Assembly: GCF_016907475.1 (NCBI RefSeq)
Contig: NZ_JAFBCA010000001.1
Location: 4,464,001-4,528,000 of the forward strand
Length of the DNA: 64,000 nt
Origin: Nocardioides cavernae
GTDB lineage: Bacteria; Actinomycetota; Actinomycetes; Propionibacteriales; Nocardioidaceae
Direction: 5' to 3'
Shown here one piece after another: positions 1 to 9,031 of the stretch. Numbering within the stretch: position 1 is the first letter of the stretch; each line of letters starts with the position of its first letter. The notes under the pieces are model-generated. The model was not told where the DNA came from. It saw nothing but the letters and a program-made list of their open reading frames with translations, and did not search any database. A program made the translations under genes and the position numbers.

Positions 1-124
1 GCTTGTGCTTGCCGCGGAGGAGGTTGGCGGTCTGGACGGCGAGGCGGCCCAGGACCACGTCGGTGGCGTCGATGACGTGCCACTCACGCTGGATGTCAGC
101 GGGCTTGGGGCTGTACGTGCGCAC
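1..124 (-). CDS. rplM: 50S ribosomal protein L13 (N-terminal part, cut by window edge)
   Basis: About 41 codons of L13 of the large ribosomal subunit are visible; the rest lies beyond the left edge. The peptide starts with RTYSPKP after the initiator, runs through [15 protein letters not shown] and reaches LLRGKHK, all typical of actinobacterial L13. The GTG at 122-124 is chosen because the RTYSPK beginning is the conserved family start. rpsI (S9) would be expected next, outside the window. A promoter (306-335) and a leader of about 175 nt with a perfect hairpin precede it. The gene lies about 36 kb from rplQ, so it is not part of the main ribosomal block. Confidence 0.93.
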   Translation of the reverse strand, partial: MRTYSPKPADIQREWHVIDATDVVLGRLAVQTANLLRGKHK

Positions 125-153
125 GGCGGTATCCCGTTCTGGTTCGTTGGTCC

Positions 154-173
154 CGGCCCTCGGACGAGGGCCG
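154..173 (-). promoter_or_regulatory. Hairpin in the rplM 5' leader
   Basis: Perfect 8-bp inverted repeat (CGGCCCTC / GAGGGCCG) with a 4-nt loop, 30 nt upstream of the rplM start inside the predicted transcript. It could be a regulatory leader structure for the L13-S9 operon. I cannot match it to a named leader family. Confidence 0.45.
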
Positions 174-305
174 ACTGGTGCTGCTGCGGCTTCTGACGAA
201 CACGGCCCGGATCGCTCCCGAGCTCCGCGCACGGAGACGAGGGATGACGTCCGGATCTGCACCCGTCCCCGGAGAGGACGGACGCGGCAGGAGTCGCGAC
301 CAGCA

Positions 306-335
306 AGATTACGGCGCGCCGAGCGTGGGGGTCAA
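306..335 (-). promoter_or_regulatory. rplM promoter (-35 TTGACC, 18 nt, -10 TAATCT)
   Basis: On the minus strand TTGACC (335-330) is followed after 18 nt by TAATCT (311-306), a near-consensus housekeeping sigma promoter. It predicts a start near 300 and a leader of about 175 nt before rplM. The elements lie just upstream of the divergent flavoprotein gene at 353. Confidence 0.7.
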
Positions 336-352
336 AACGGCGGAGCGTGACA

Positions 353-1687
353 ATGGCTGGCGTGCGCAACGGCGGCGTGTCCTTCTGGTGGCAGCAGGTC
401 GGGCTGCCCTCCCCCACCGACCGGCTCCAGGGTGACACGTCCTGCGACGTCGCGATCGTGGGCGGTGGGCTCACCGGGCTCTGGACGGCGTACTACCTCG
501 CGGAGGCCGACCCGACCCTCGACGTCCGGGTCGTCGAGGCGGAGTTCGCCGGCTTCGGCGCCTCGGGACGCAACGGCGGCTGGCTGTCGAGCGAGCTCGC
601 CGGGAGCGCGCGGACGTACGCCGCCGTGGCGGGAGAGGACGGAGTCCAGCGCCTCCGGGACGCCCTGCGCGCCACGGTCGACGAGGTCGTCGGGGTGGCC
701 GCCCGGGAGGGTATCGAGGCCGACATCGTGCGCAGCGGCGTCCTCACCGTCGCCCGCTCGGAGGCGCAGCGGCAGCGGCTCGACGGAGAGCTCACCGCCG
801 GGCAGGTCGCCGACCGGGTCCAGGTGGCCGGAGCCGTGTCCGGCCACTTCGACCCCGACTGCGCCCGCGTGCAGCCCGCCCGGCTGGTGTCCGGCGTCGC
901 CCGTGTCGTGCGGGAGCGCGGCGTACGCATCCACGAGGGCACCCGGGTCACGTCTGTCTCCCCCGGCTCGGTGGTGACCGATCGCGGCACGCTGCGGGCG
1001 CCGGTGGTGCTGCGCTGCCTGGAGGGTTTCACCGCCGGTCTCGCGGGGCACCGCCGCGACTGGCTGCCGATGAACTCCGCGATCGTCGTGACCGCGCCGC
1101 TCACCGACGCGCAGTGGGGCGGGATCGGGTGGGACGGCGAGGAGCTGCTCGGCGACGAGGCGCACGCCTACTGCTACGCCCAGCGCACCGCCGACGGCCG
1201 CATCGCGATGGGCGGACGGGGCATCCCCTACCGCTTCGGCTCGCGCACCGATGTCGACGGCCGCACCCAGGACCGGACCGTCGAGTCGCTGCGCTCGACG
1301 CTGTCGAGCCTGTTCCCGTCGCTCGCCGGCGTCCGCCTCGACCACGCCTGGTGCGGCGTGCTGGGCGTGCCGCGCGACTGGAGCGCCAGCGTCGCGTACG
1401 ACCCGTCGACGGGCCTCGGGCACGCCGGCGGCTACGTCGGCTCGGGGCTCACCGCGACCAACCTGGCCGGCCGCACCTTGCGCGACCTGGTGCTCGGCAA
1501 CGGCACTGACCTGACCCGCCTGCCGTGGACGGGGCACCGGGTCCGGAGGTGGGAGCCGGAGCCGTTCCGGTGGGCCGGCGTGCACGCGCTGTACGGCCTC
1601 TACCGCGCCGCGGACCGTCGCGAGGACGACGGCCTGCGACGCACCAGCCGCATCGCCCGGGTCGCGCACCGGGTCGCCGGACGGTGA
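353..1687 (+). CDS. FAD-dependent oxidoreductase, DAO (glycine/D-amino acid oxidase) family
   Basis: Flavin amine oxidoreductase of the DAO fold, related to gamma-glutamylputrescine oxidase and DadA-type enzymes; the substrate cannot be read from sequence. The dinucleotide-binding motif VGGGLTGLWTAYYL lies near residues 37-50, followed by an acidic strand end (VVEAE) and the GASGRNGGW motif that contacts FAD. A second conserved block near the C-terminus (GYVGSGLTATNLAGR) closes the FAD site. The ATG at 353 is preferred over the in-frame GTG at 347 because GGAG at 342-345 gives a 7-nt spacing. It is divergent from rplM. A short GC hairpin (1693-1708) follows the stop. Confidence 0.85.
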   Translation: MAGVRNGGVSFWWQQVGLPSPTDRLQGDTSCDVAIVGGGLTGLWTAYYLAEADPTLDVRVVEAEFAGFGASGRNGGWLSSELAGSARTYAAVAGEDGVQRLRDALRATVDEVVGVAAREGIEADIVRSGVLTVARSEAQRQRLDGELTAGQVADRVQVAGAVSGHFDPDCARVQPARLVSGVARVVRERGVRIHEGTRVTSVSPGSVVTDRGTLRAPVVLRCLEGFTAGLAGHRRDWLPMNSAIVVTAPLTDAQWGGIGWDGEELLGDEAHAYCYAQRTADGRIAMGGRGIPYRFGSRTDVDGRTQDRTVESLRSTLSSLFPSLAGVRLDHAWCGVLGVPRDWSASVAYDPSTGLGHAGGYVGSGLTATNLAGRTLRDLVLGNGTDLTRLPWTGHRVRRWEPEPFRWAGVHALYGLYRAADRREDDGLRRTSRIARVAHRVAGR

Positions 1688-1692
1688 CCTCG

Positions 1693-1708
1693 GGGCGCAC
1701 CGGCGCCC
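1693..1708 (+). terminator. Weak GC-rich hairpin after the DAO-family gene
   Basis: GGGCGC-ACCG-GCGCCC, a 6-bp perfect stem just after the stop codon and without a T-run. It may end the flavoprotein transcript before gltA. Confidence 0.35.
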
Positions 1709-1754
1709 GTCCCACTGCTGGACACCTGATTCGCGGTCCTCACGGACGGCGGAC

Positions 1755-1760
1755 TAGGTT
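1755..1760 (+). promoter_or_regulatory. Candidate gltA -10 element (TAGGTT)
   Basis: TAGGTT lies 46 bases before the gltA start codon and matches the actinobacterial TANNNT pattern. I see no good -35 element. The implied leader is about 38 nt and carries the AGGAG ribosome binding site. Confidence 0.4.
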
Positions 1761-1805
1761 GAGGGGACCCCACAGACGTACAAAGACGTATGAACAGGAG
1801 CCGAC

Positions 1806-3110
<1,305 letters not shown>

Positions 3111-3170
3111 GCCTCAGCACCAACGGGTGTCACCTTGCCCGGCTGCGCCGCGCTGCGGCGCTCACCCCGC

Positions 3171-3203
3171 CGAGGGCCATGCGGCTTCGCCGCATGGCCC
3201 TCG
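3171..3203 (+). terminator. Strong hairpin terminator after gltA
   Basis: Perfect 15-bp inverted repeat (left arm CGAGGGCCATGCGGC) around a TTC loop, 60 nt after the gltA stop. There is no T-tract, as is common in high-GC actinobacteria. Its presence argues against any long N-terminal extension of the following regulator gene across this region. Confidence 0.8.
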
Positions 3204-3273
3204 CGGCGTTCAGGGCGTTCATACGTGCGTCACCACCCAGCTCGATGCTTCATCCGGAGCCGCGGATGTCACT

Positions 3274-3297
3274 ACACTCCCGAGCTACTCGGGGTGT
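3274..3297 (+). promoter_or_regulatory. Imperfect inverted repeat upstream of the XRE/ATPase regulator
   Basis: ACAC(T)CCCGA - GCTAC - TCGGGGTGT, nine paired positions with one bulged T, ending 27 nt before the regulator's GTG. It is a plausible autoregulatory operator or leader hairpin; no experimental counterpart is known to me. Confidence 0.3.
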
Positions 3298-3324
3298 GGG
3301 ACGACGGGCGGTCACGGAGGTGAC

Positions 3325-5652
3325 GTGGAGACACGTGGGGACGGCACCCTCGGCTCGGTGCTGCGCGCGATGCGGGAGGACGCCGGCCTGTCGCAGGAGG
3401 AGCTCGCCGCACGCGCAGGGCTGAGCCCGCACGCGATCAGCGCGCTGGAGCGCGGCACCCGGACCCGGCCCTACCCGCACACGCTCCGGTCGCTCGCGAC
3501 CGCGCTCGACCTGGACGAGGACCAACGCGCCGCGCTGCTGGCCGCGGTCCCGTCACGGTCACCGCGTGCGGCCGCGCCGACGTCTGCGGTGGACGGGACC
3601 TCCGGCAGGCGCGAGCTGCCGGTCCCGACCACGCCGCTCATCGGTCGCGACGACGACGTCGGCCGCGTCGCCGACCTCCTGCGCACGAACCGGCTGGTCA
3701 CCCTCAGCGGCCCCGGCGGCGTGGGCAAGACCCGCCTGTCCCTGGCCGCAGCGGCATCGGTCCGCGACCGCTTCGCCGACGGCGTACGCCTGGTCGAGCT
3801 CGCGCCGCTCCTGGAGCCGGGCCAGCTGCTCCCGGCGGTCGCCGACGCCGTGGACGCCGTCCGCGACCCCACCCGGTCCGTCGCCGACGACATCGTCGAC
3901 CGGCTGCGCGGCCAGCACCTGCTCCTCGTGCTGGACAACGTCGAGCACCTCCTCGCCGCCGCGTCGGACGTCGCCGCGATCGTGGCGGCCGTGCCCGACC
4001 TGTCCGTCCTGGCGACCAGCCGGGCGCCGCTGCGGGTGCGCGGCGAGACGGAGTACGCCGTGGAGCCGCTCGAGGTGGACGACCACCCCGACGGGACGCC
4101 CTCCCCCGCGGCGCGGCTGCTGCTCGATCGGGCGCAGCGGGTCAAGCCCGGGTGGGGCGCCGACCCGGCCGACGCCGCGGCCGTCGGCGCCACGTGCGAG
4201 CGCCTCGCCGGGCTGCCCCTCGCCCTCGAGCTCGCTGCCGCCCGGGCGCGCTTGCTCGACCCGGGCTCGCTGCTGCAGCGGCTCGACACGGCGCTGCAGG
4301 CCGGCCCGCGCGACCTCCCACCCCGCCAGCGCACGATGCGCGCCACCCTGGACTGGAGCCAGGGACTGCTCGATGCACCGGCGCGCCGGCTGCTGCGGCT
4401 GATGGGTGTCTTCGTCGGCGGCACCACCCTGGTCGACCTCGAGGCGATCGCCGCCCGGGTCGGGATCGCCCATGACGAGGTCGTCACCAGCCTGGAGGAG
4501 CTGGTCGAGCACTCCCTGGTCCTCGCCGAGGGGTCGGGCCGGCTGCGGATGCTGGAGCCGGTGGCCCAGTACGCCCGCGACCTGCTGCGCGAGGCGGGCG
4601 AGTGGGACTCTGCGGCGCGGGCCCATGCGGCTCACTACCTCACGGTCGCTGAGACCAACCACTCGAGCTACCGCGACGGCGGCCAGGTCGCGGCGCTCAA
4701 CCGCATCGACCTCGAGCACGCCAACCTCACCGCGGCCGCCGAGCGCTCCCTGGCGGCCGGTGACGTCGAGACCCCGGCCCGGATGGCATGGGAGCTGTGG
4801 CTCTACTGGTGGCTGCGCGGCGGCCACGACCACGGTCGGCGGTTCGCGGAGACCGCCCTCCACCACGCCGCTGACCTGCCCGACGACGTGCACGCCCGCG
4901 CCGCGCTCGCGGCCGCCACGATGGCCTTCGCCATGGACGACGTCACCGCGGCGAGCGGGTGGTGGGCACGCTCCCACGAGCGCGCGGGCGACGACCCGGC
5001 GATCCTCTCCAACGCCGTGGCGGGCGAGGGCCTCGTGGCGCTCGTCGACGGCGACCTCGCGCTGGCCCGGGACCGTTTCGAGGCGGCCATGCACCATGCC
5101 GCGGTCGGTGGCCCCGAGGTCCAGTGGACCTGGGGGTTGGCGCACGTCTGGCTGGGCACCGTGGCGCTCCTCGAAGGTGACGCCGACGAGGCGGTCCGGC
5201 TGATCGAGGCCGGCCTCGACTCGGCCAGGAGTCGGGAGGACCGGTTGTCGTCCTACATCGCGCTCTACAACCTCTTCCAGGTCGAGCTCGGGCGCGGCGA
5301 CCACGTCGCCGCCCGCCGCCACCTCGAGGAGAGCACCCGGCTGTCGCTGGAGACGGGCGACCAGGCCAACCTCGCCTACCTCCTCGACGCGGGGGCGGTG
5401 CTCGCCGCGGCCTCCGACCAGCACGCGCGGGTGCCCTTGCTGCTCGGCGCCGCCCAGGCGATCCGCGAGGCACAGGGAGCCCAGGGCTACGGCTACTACC
5501 GGCCTGATCCCGCCGCCATCACCGCGGCCGCCGACGACGCCCGGTCGCACCTCGGTCCCGACCGCTACGACGACGCCCTCGACACCGGGCGCGGGTTCTC
5601 CGCGGTCCACGCCGCGGCCCTGCTGCGCGAGCCCGGCGAAACCGCGGGCTGA
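3325..5652 (+). CDS. XRE-family HTH regulator fused to a STAND/AfsR-like ATPase and TPR-like region
   Basis: Probable signal-responsive transcription regulator. Residues about 7-65 form a Cro/XRE helix-turn-helix (LRAMREDAGLSQEELAARA, then SPHAISALERG). A P-loop NTPase domain follows, with Walker A GPGGVGKT near residue 130 and Walker B LLLVLDNVEH near 197. The rest is a helical winged-helix/TPR-like region seen in AfsR- and LuxR-type STAND proteins. The open frame extends upstream to 3127, but that would translate through the gltA terminator. The GTG at 3325 has GGAGG at 3316-3320 and begins at the HTH, giving 775 residues. The effector and target genes are unknown. The neighbouring membrane protein/sigma pair downstream is a reasonable target. 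Confidence 0.8.
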   Translation: METRGDGTLGSVLRAMREDAGLSQEELAARAGLSPHAISALERGTRTRPYPHTLRSLATALDLDEDQRAALLAAVPSRSPRAAAPTSAVDGTSGRRELPVPTTPLIGRDDDVGRVADLLRTNRLVTLSGPGGVGKTRLSLAAAASVRDRFADGVRLVELAPLLEPGQLLPAVADAVDAVRDPTRSVADDIVDRLRGQHLLLVLDNVEHLLAAASDVAAIVAAVPDLSVLATSRAPLRVRGETEYAVEPLEVDDHPDGTPSPAARLLLDRAQRVKPGWGADPADAAAVGATCERLAGLPLALELAAARARLLDPGSLLQRLDTALQAGPRDLPPRQRTMRATLDWSQGLLDAPARRLLRLMGVFVGGTTLVDLEAIAARVGIAHDEVVTSLEELVEHSLVLAEGSGRLRMLEPVAQYARDLLREAGEWDSAARAHAAHYLTVAETNHSSYRDGGQVAALNRIDLEHANLTAAAERSLAAGDVETPARMAWELWLYWWLRGGHDHGRRFAETALHHAADLPDDVHARAALAAATMAFAMDDVTAASGWWARSHERAGDDPAILSNAVAGEGLVALVDGDLALARDRFEAAMHHAAVGGPEVQWTWGLAHVWLGTVALLEGDADEAVRLIEAGLDSARSREDRLSSYIALYNLFQVELGRGDHVAARRHLEESTRLSLETGDQANLAYLLDAGAVLAAASDQHARVPLLLGAAQAIREAQGAQGYGYYRPDPAAITAAADDARSHLGPDRYDDALDTGRGFSAVHAAALLREPGETAG

Positions 5653-5662
5653 CCCGGCCGGA

Positions 5663-5684
5663 CCTCGTACACCCCTCGTACACC
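5663..5684 (+). repeat. Tandem 11-bp direct repeat (CCTCGTACACC x2), candidate operator
   Basis: Two perfect back-to-back copies of CCTCGTACACC lie between the XRE/ATPase regulator and the membrane protein gene. An 11-bp period places both copies on one face of the helix, as for a regulator binding site. They lie about 90 bp before the start codon of the membrane protein/sigma pair. Confidence 0.45.
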
Positions 5685-5772
5685 TGCGGCTGTCCGTGGC
5701 CCGTGTCGTCGTACGGCCCGAGGGTGGTGGCACGGCACGCACCCGTGCCTCCACCTCGATCCAGGAGACGCC

Positions 5773-6474
5773 ATGAGCAGCACGCTCGACCAGACCACCA
5801 CCACCCCGGGCACCCCGGGCACAGCGCCGACGTACGAGCCGTCCGGTCGCGGCTGGGTCCTCGCGGGCACCGGCGCCGGCGTCCTGGGGATCGTCGGAGC
5901 GATCACCAGCGGGATGGTCGACGCCGTCTACGACCCCGCGGCCGCGGGCGACGCCGAGGCGATCACCGCGAAGCTCGCCACCCAGGTGCCCGAGATCCTC
6001 GCCTTCCACACCGCCACGATGTTCTCGTGCGTGCTGCTGGTGATCTTCGCGGCGGGCCTGCACCGCCAGCTGCTGGCCCGCACCCGTCCCGACAGCCTCG
6101 TGCCCGGTGTGGCAGTGGCCGGGCTGGGCCTGGTGGCGGTCGCGCAGCTGATCGGCGCCGGACTCACCACGGAGTTCGCCTTCGCCCTCACCGAGGACGC
6201 CGGCCTCGTGGTGCCGGAGAGCGCCACCTTCTTCAACCACTGGATCGGCACGATCCCGTGGCTGTGGGGCGGCGCCGGCCTCACCGGCCTGGCCCTGTTC
6301 CGCGCCGCGCGCACGGGCGCGTACGCGTCGTGGCTCGGGTGGACCAGCCTCGTGCTGGGCGGGCTCACCGCCCTGTTCATGGTCAGCCCGCTGCAGTACA
6401 TGGCCGGCATGACCGGACCCGTGTGGCTGGTCGTGGTCTCCCTCGGCCTGCTGCGCACCGCCGGCGAGGACTGA
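5773..6474 (+). CDS. Unrecognised integral membrane protein, six predicted segments
   Basis: I do not recognise a family. The 233-residue protein has a Thr/Pro-rich cytoplasmic-looking start, then about six hydrophobic segments (residues near 28-50, 75-97, 108-132, 155-175, 185-205 and 212-228), with no obvious catalytic motif. The ATG has AGGAGA at 5763-5768. The stop is separated by one base from the GTG of the sigma factor, so the two are probably cotranscribed and coupled. A membrane partner next to an ECF-like sigma factor raises the possibility of a sensor or anti-sigma role, but no known anti-sigma domain is visible. Confidence 0.7.
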   Translation: MSSTLDQTTTTPGTPGTAPTYEPSGRGWVLAGTGAGVLGIVGAITSGMVDAVYDPAAAGDAEAITAKLATQVPEILAFHTATMFSCVLLVIFAAGLHRQLLARTRPDSLVPGVAVAGLGLVAVAQLIGAGLTTEFAFALTEDAGLVVPESATFFNHWIGTIPWLWGGAGLTGLALFRAARTGAYASWLGWTSLVLGGLTALFMVSPLQYMAGMTGPVWLVVVSLGLLRTAGED

Positions 6475-6475
6475 C

Positions 6476-6994
6476 GTGTCCCCGGCCGCACGGTCGACCG
6501 CGGTCGTCGACTTCGGGTCGTACGTCGCCGCGCGACGACCCGCGCTGCTCCGCTGGGCCCGCGCCGTCGCCGGCGACCCGCACAGCGCGGAGGACCTGCT
6601 CCAGGACTCCCTGGTCCGGGTCCTCCCCCGCTGGGAGGGACTGCGCGAGCGTGCGGCCGCCGACGCCTACGTCCGGCGCACCATCACCCGGCAGTACGTC
6701 AGCTGGCAGCGCCAGCCGTGGCGGCGCGACGAGGTCGCGTCGGCCGACCTCCCGGAGAAGGCTCCGGACGTCGGTCCCGGCCCGGTCACGGACCCGCCGG
6801 GCCGCCTCTGGGACCTCGTCGTGGCACTCCCGCCCCAGCAGCGCGCCGCCGTCGCCCTGCGCTACTACGAGCAGCTCAGCGTCGCCGAGACCGCCGCCGT
6901 CCTCGGCTGCTCGACCGGCACCGTCAAGTCCAACACCAGCCGCGGCATCGCGGCGCTCCGCCGGCTCGCCGCCCACCAGGCAGCGGCCCGATGA
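6476..6994 (+). CDS. RNA polymerase sigma factor, SigE family (ECF-type)
   Basis: Alternative sigma factor of the actinobacterial SigE family, 172 residues. Region 2 spans about residues 10-75, with FGSYVAARRPALLRWA and the DLLQDSLVRVLPRW helix for -10 recognition. Region 4 lies near residues 110-165, with LPPQQRAAVALRYYE and an HTH (SVAETAAVLGCSTGTVKSNTSRG). GTG at 6476 follows the upstream TGA by one base. No gene with a recognisable zinc anti-sigma domain is adjacent; the preceding membrane protein is the only candidate partner. Its stop lies within the CGATGACCCACC repeats before the acetyltransferase. Confidence 0.88.
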   Translation: MSPAARSTAVVDFGSYVAARRPALLRWARAVAGDPHSAEDLLQDSLVRVLPRWEGLRERAAADAYVRRTITRQYVSWQRQPWRRDEVASADLPEKAPDVGPGPVTDPPGRLWDLVVALPPQQRAAVALRYYEQLSVAETAAVLGCSTGTVKSNTSRGIAALRRLAAHQAAAR

Positions 6995-7020
6995 CCCACC
7001 CGATGACCCACCCGATGAGC
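6989..7020 (+). repeat. Short tandem repeat CGATGACCCACC (2.6 copies) at the sigma stop
   Basis: Two perfect 12-bp copies (6989-7000, 7001-7012) and a partial third cover the sigma-factor stop codon and the spacer before the acetyltransferase. Each copy contains ATGA, so several out-of-frame start/stop overlaps occur. Probably slippage without function. Confidence 0.55.
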
Positions 7021-7036
7021 ACCGAGAGGACACCCC

Positions 7037-7564
7037 ATGTCGGCACCGCCCACCAGCACCCCCGCGTCGCCCTGGCTACCCACCGACTTCCGCCACCCGA
7101 CCCGGGTCGAGGTCCCGTTCGGGCACCACCTGCGTCCGATCCGCGCCGAGGACACCGACCTCGACATGGTCGCCGTCATGGGCTCGCGCGAGCGGTTGTG
7201 GAGCATCTACGGCGAGGCGTGGGGGTGGCCACCGGCCGACATGACGCACGAGGCCGACCGTGCCGACCTGGCCCGCCACGCTGCGGAGATGGAGACGCAC
7301 GAGTCGTTCAACTACGCGCTCCTCGACACCGACGAGACGGCGCTGCTGGGCTGCGTCTACATCGACCCGCCGGAGAAGCCGGGCGCCGACGCGGAGATCT
7401 CGTGGTGGGTGGTGGACGAGTGCGTGGGCACCGAGCTCGAGGCTGCGCTCGACGAGCTCGTCCCGCGCTGGATCGCCGCGGACTGGCCGCTCGAGCGCCC
7501 GCGCTACGTGGGCCGTGACCTCACGTGGGCCGAGTGGCTGGCGCTGCCTGACCTGCCGCGCTGA
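7037..7564 (+). CDS. GNAT-family N-acetyltransferase
   Basis: A 175-residue GCN5-related acetyltransferase-like protein. After a Pro/Thr-rich start it shows LRPIRAEDTDLD (first GNAT strand), a central NYALLDTDETALLGCVYI segment and ISWWVVDECVG, which takes the place of the usual acetyl-CoA loop strand. The classic Q/RxxGxG/A motif is not evident, so cofactor binding is inferred from fold features only. GAGAGG (7023-7028) precedes the ATG by 8 nt. It follows the sigma factor by 42 nt and may belong to the same operon. Substrate unknown. Confidence 0.65.
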   Translation: MSAPPTSTPASPWLPTDFRHPTRVEVPFGHHLRPIRAEDTDLDMVAVMGSRERLWSIYGEAWGWPPADMTHEADRADLARHAAEMETHESFNYALLDTDETALLGCVYIDPPEKPGADAEISWWVVDECVGTELEAALDELVPRWIAADWPLERPRYVGRDLTWAEWLALPDLPR

Positions 7565-7620
7565 TCCAAGGTCTCTGCACCTTTACAGCCCGTTCTCAGG
7601 GCATCCACAGGGTCACGGCG

Positions 7621-7626
7621 CACTGT
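7621..7626 (+). promoter_or_regulatory. Candidate leaderless -10 element (CACTGT) of the HtrA-like gene
   Basis: CACTGT ends 7 nt before the ATG at 7634 and no good ribosome binding site is present. The spacing matches the leaderless pattern seen at other genes of the window, but the hexamer is weak. Confidence 0.3.
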
Positions 7627-7633
7627 CGAAGAC

Positions 7634-8944
7634 ATGAGCGACGGACAGACCCCCCAGTACGGCGGCCCGCAGCACCCGCAGCACCCGCGGCCCGCCGACG
7701 ACAACCCGTACCAGCGCGCCTCCTCCGGGTGGACCGGCACGGACCCGCACCCCACGCAGCCGCAGCCCACGTACCCCGGGCTTCCGCTCCAGCTGGCCAC
7801 CCACGCGCCGTCCCGTGAGCGCAAGGGGCGGGGCCGGACCGGTCTGGCCGCCGCTGTCGTCGCCACGTCCCTCCTGGTCGGCGGAGGGGCCGGCATCGGC
7901 GGTGCCGCCTGGTGGGACGCCACCCAGGACGGGTCGGGCGGCTCGTCGCAGGCGAGCCCCGTGTCGACGTCGACGGTGTCGTCGCAGTCGCAGGCCCCCG
8001 CGGCCGACGGCTCCGTGGAGTCGGTGGCCCAGAAGGTGCTGCCCAGCGTCGTCAAGATCGACGTCACCACGGCCGAGGGGGGCGCGTCGGGGTCCGGCAT
8101 CATCCTCACCGCCGACGGCACGATCCTGACCAACAACCACGTGGTGGAGGGCGCCGAGGCCGGCAGCCTCACCGTGTCGTTCGACGACGGCACCAGCGCC
8201 AAGGCCGAGGTCCTCGGCACCGACCCGCTCACCGACACCGCCGTGATCAAGGCCGAGGGGGTCTCCGACCTCACCCCGGCCACGATCGGCAAGTCCGCCA
8301 ACCTCGGTGTCGGCGAGAGCGTCGTCGCCATCGGGTCGCCGTTCGGTCTCGACGCCACCGTCACCAGCGGCATCGTCAGTGCCCTCGACCGTCCGGTCAA
8401 CGTCGGCTCCGACGACCAGGGCAACTCCACGACGTACCCCGCGATCCAGACCGACGCGGCCATCAACCCCGGCAACTCCGGCGGCCCGCTGGTCGACCTG
8501 ACCGGCGCGGTGATCGGCATCAACTCCTCGATCCGCACCGCGGCGTCGCAGTCGCCCTACGGCGGCGGCCAGTCGGAGTCGGGCTCGATCGGCCTCGGGT
8601 TCGCGATCCCCATCGATGAGGTGATGCCGATCGTGGACCAGATGGCCTCGGGCGAGACCCCGACGCACGCACGGCTCGGCATCCAGGTCGGTGACGCGCA
8701 GACCGGTGACGCCGCAGGCGCCGTCGTGCGCGAGGTGACCCCGGGCTCGACCGCCGACAAGGCGGGCCTGGGCTCGGGCAGCGTCATCACCAAGGTCGAC
8801 GACCAGCGGATCACCGGTGCCGACTCCCTCGTCGCGACCATCCGCTCCTACCGCCCCGGTGACTCGGTGAGCGTCACCTGGACGAGCGGCGGCAAGGAGC
8901 AGAGCGCGGACCTCGTGCTGGACTCCGACGCGACACAGGGCTGA
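7634..8944 (+). CDS. HtrA/DegP-like serine protease with one PDZ domain, membrane anchored
   Basis: Envelope quality-control protease of the HtrA family, 436 residues. A Pro/Gln-rich cytoplasmic tail (about 1-65) is followed by one membrane segment (about 70-95). A low-complexity Ser-rich linker and a trypsin-like domain come next. The triad is intact: His169 in TNNHVVEG, Asp201 in DPLTDTAVIK and Ser282 in NPGNSGGPL. A single PDZ domain occupies about residues 335-430 (GIQVGDA, then DKAGLGSGSVITKVD). The topology places the protease outside the cytoplasmic membrane. It stands alone between the acetyltransferase and a strong terminator (8961-8993). Confidence 0.93.
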   Translation: MSDGQTPQYGGPQHPQHPRPADDNPYQRASSGWTGTDPHPTQPQPTYPGLPLQLATHAPSRERKGRGRTGLAAAVVATSLLVGGGAGIGGAAWWDATQDGSGGSSQASPVSTSTVSSQSQAPAADGSVESVAQKVLPSVVKIDVTTAEGGASGSGIILTADGTILTNNHVVEGAEAGSLTVSFDDGTSAKAEVLGTDPLTDTAVIKAEGVSDLTPATIGKSANLGVGESVVAIGSPFGLDATVTSGIVSALDRPVNVGSDDQGNSTTYPAIQTDAAINPGNSGGPLVDLTGAVIGINSSIRTAASQSPYGGGQSESGSIGLGFAIPIDEVMPIVDQMASGETPTHARLGIQVGDAQTGDAAGAVVREVTPGSTADKAGLGSGSVITKVDDQRITGADSLVATIRSYRPGDSVSVTWTSGGKEQSADLVLDSDATQG

Positions 8945-8960
8945 GTCCCGCCACCGGGTT

Positions 8961-8993
8961 GGGCCGGCCGCGCCATGATGGTGCGGCCGGCCC
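8961..8993 (+). terminator. Hairpin terminator after the HtrA-like gene
   Basis: Perfect 11-bp arms (GGGCCGGCCGC / GCGGCCGGCCC), with an inner CCAT/ATGG pairing that extends the stem, 16 nt after the stop codon. The right arm is followed by TCTGCC rather than a T-run. Confidence 0.75.
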
Positions 8994-9031
8994 TCTGCCG
9001 TGCGCGCCCGGACCACGACCCGAGGAGTCAC

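Noticed and set aside
3127..3324. N-terminal extension of the XRE/ATPase regulator
   Set aside because: The frame is open, but it would translate through the gltA terminator hairpin and a possible operator. The GTG at 3325 has a good ribosome binding site and starts at the HTH domain.
3559..6240. Long open frame on the minus strand opposite the XRE/ATPase regulator
   Set aside because: Antisense shadow caused by GC-rich third positions. The peptide is Arg/Gly/Val-rich with no domain, and the plus strand carries clear protein motifs.
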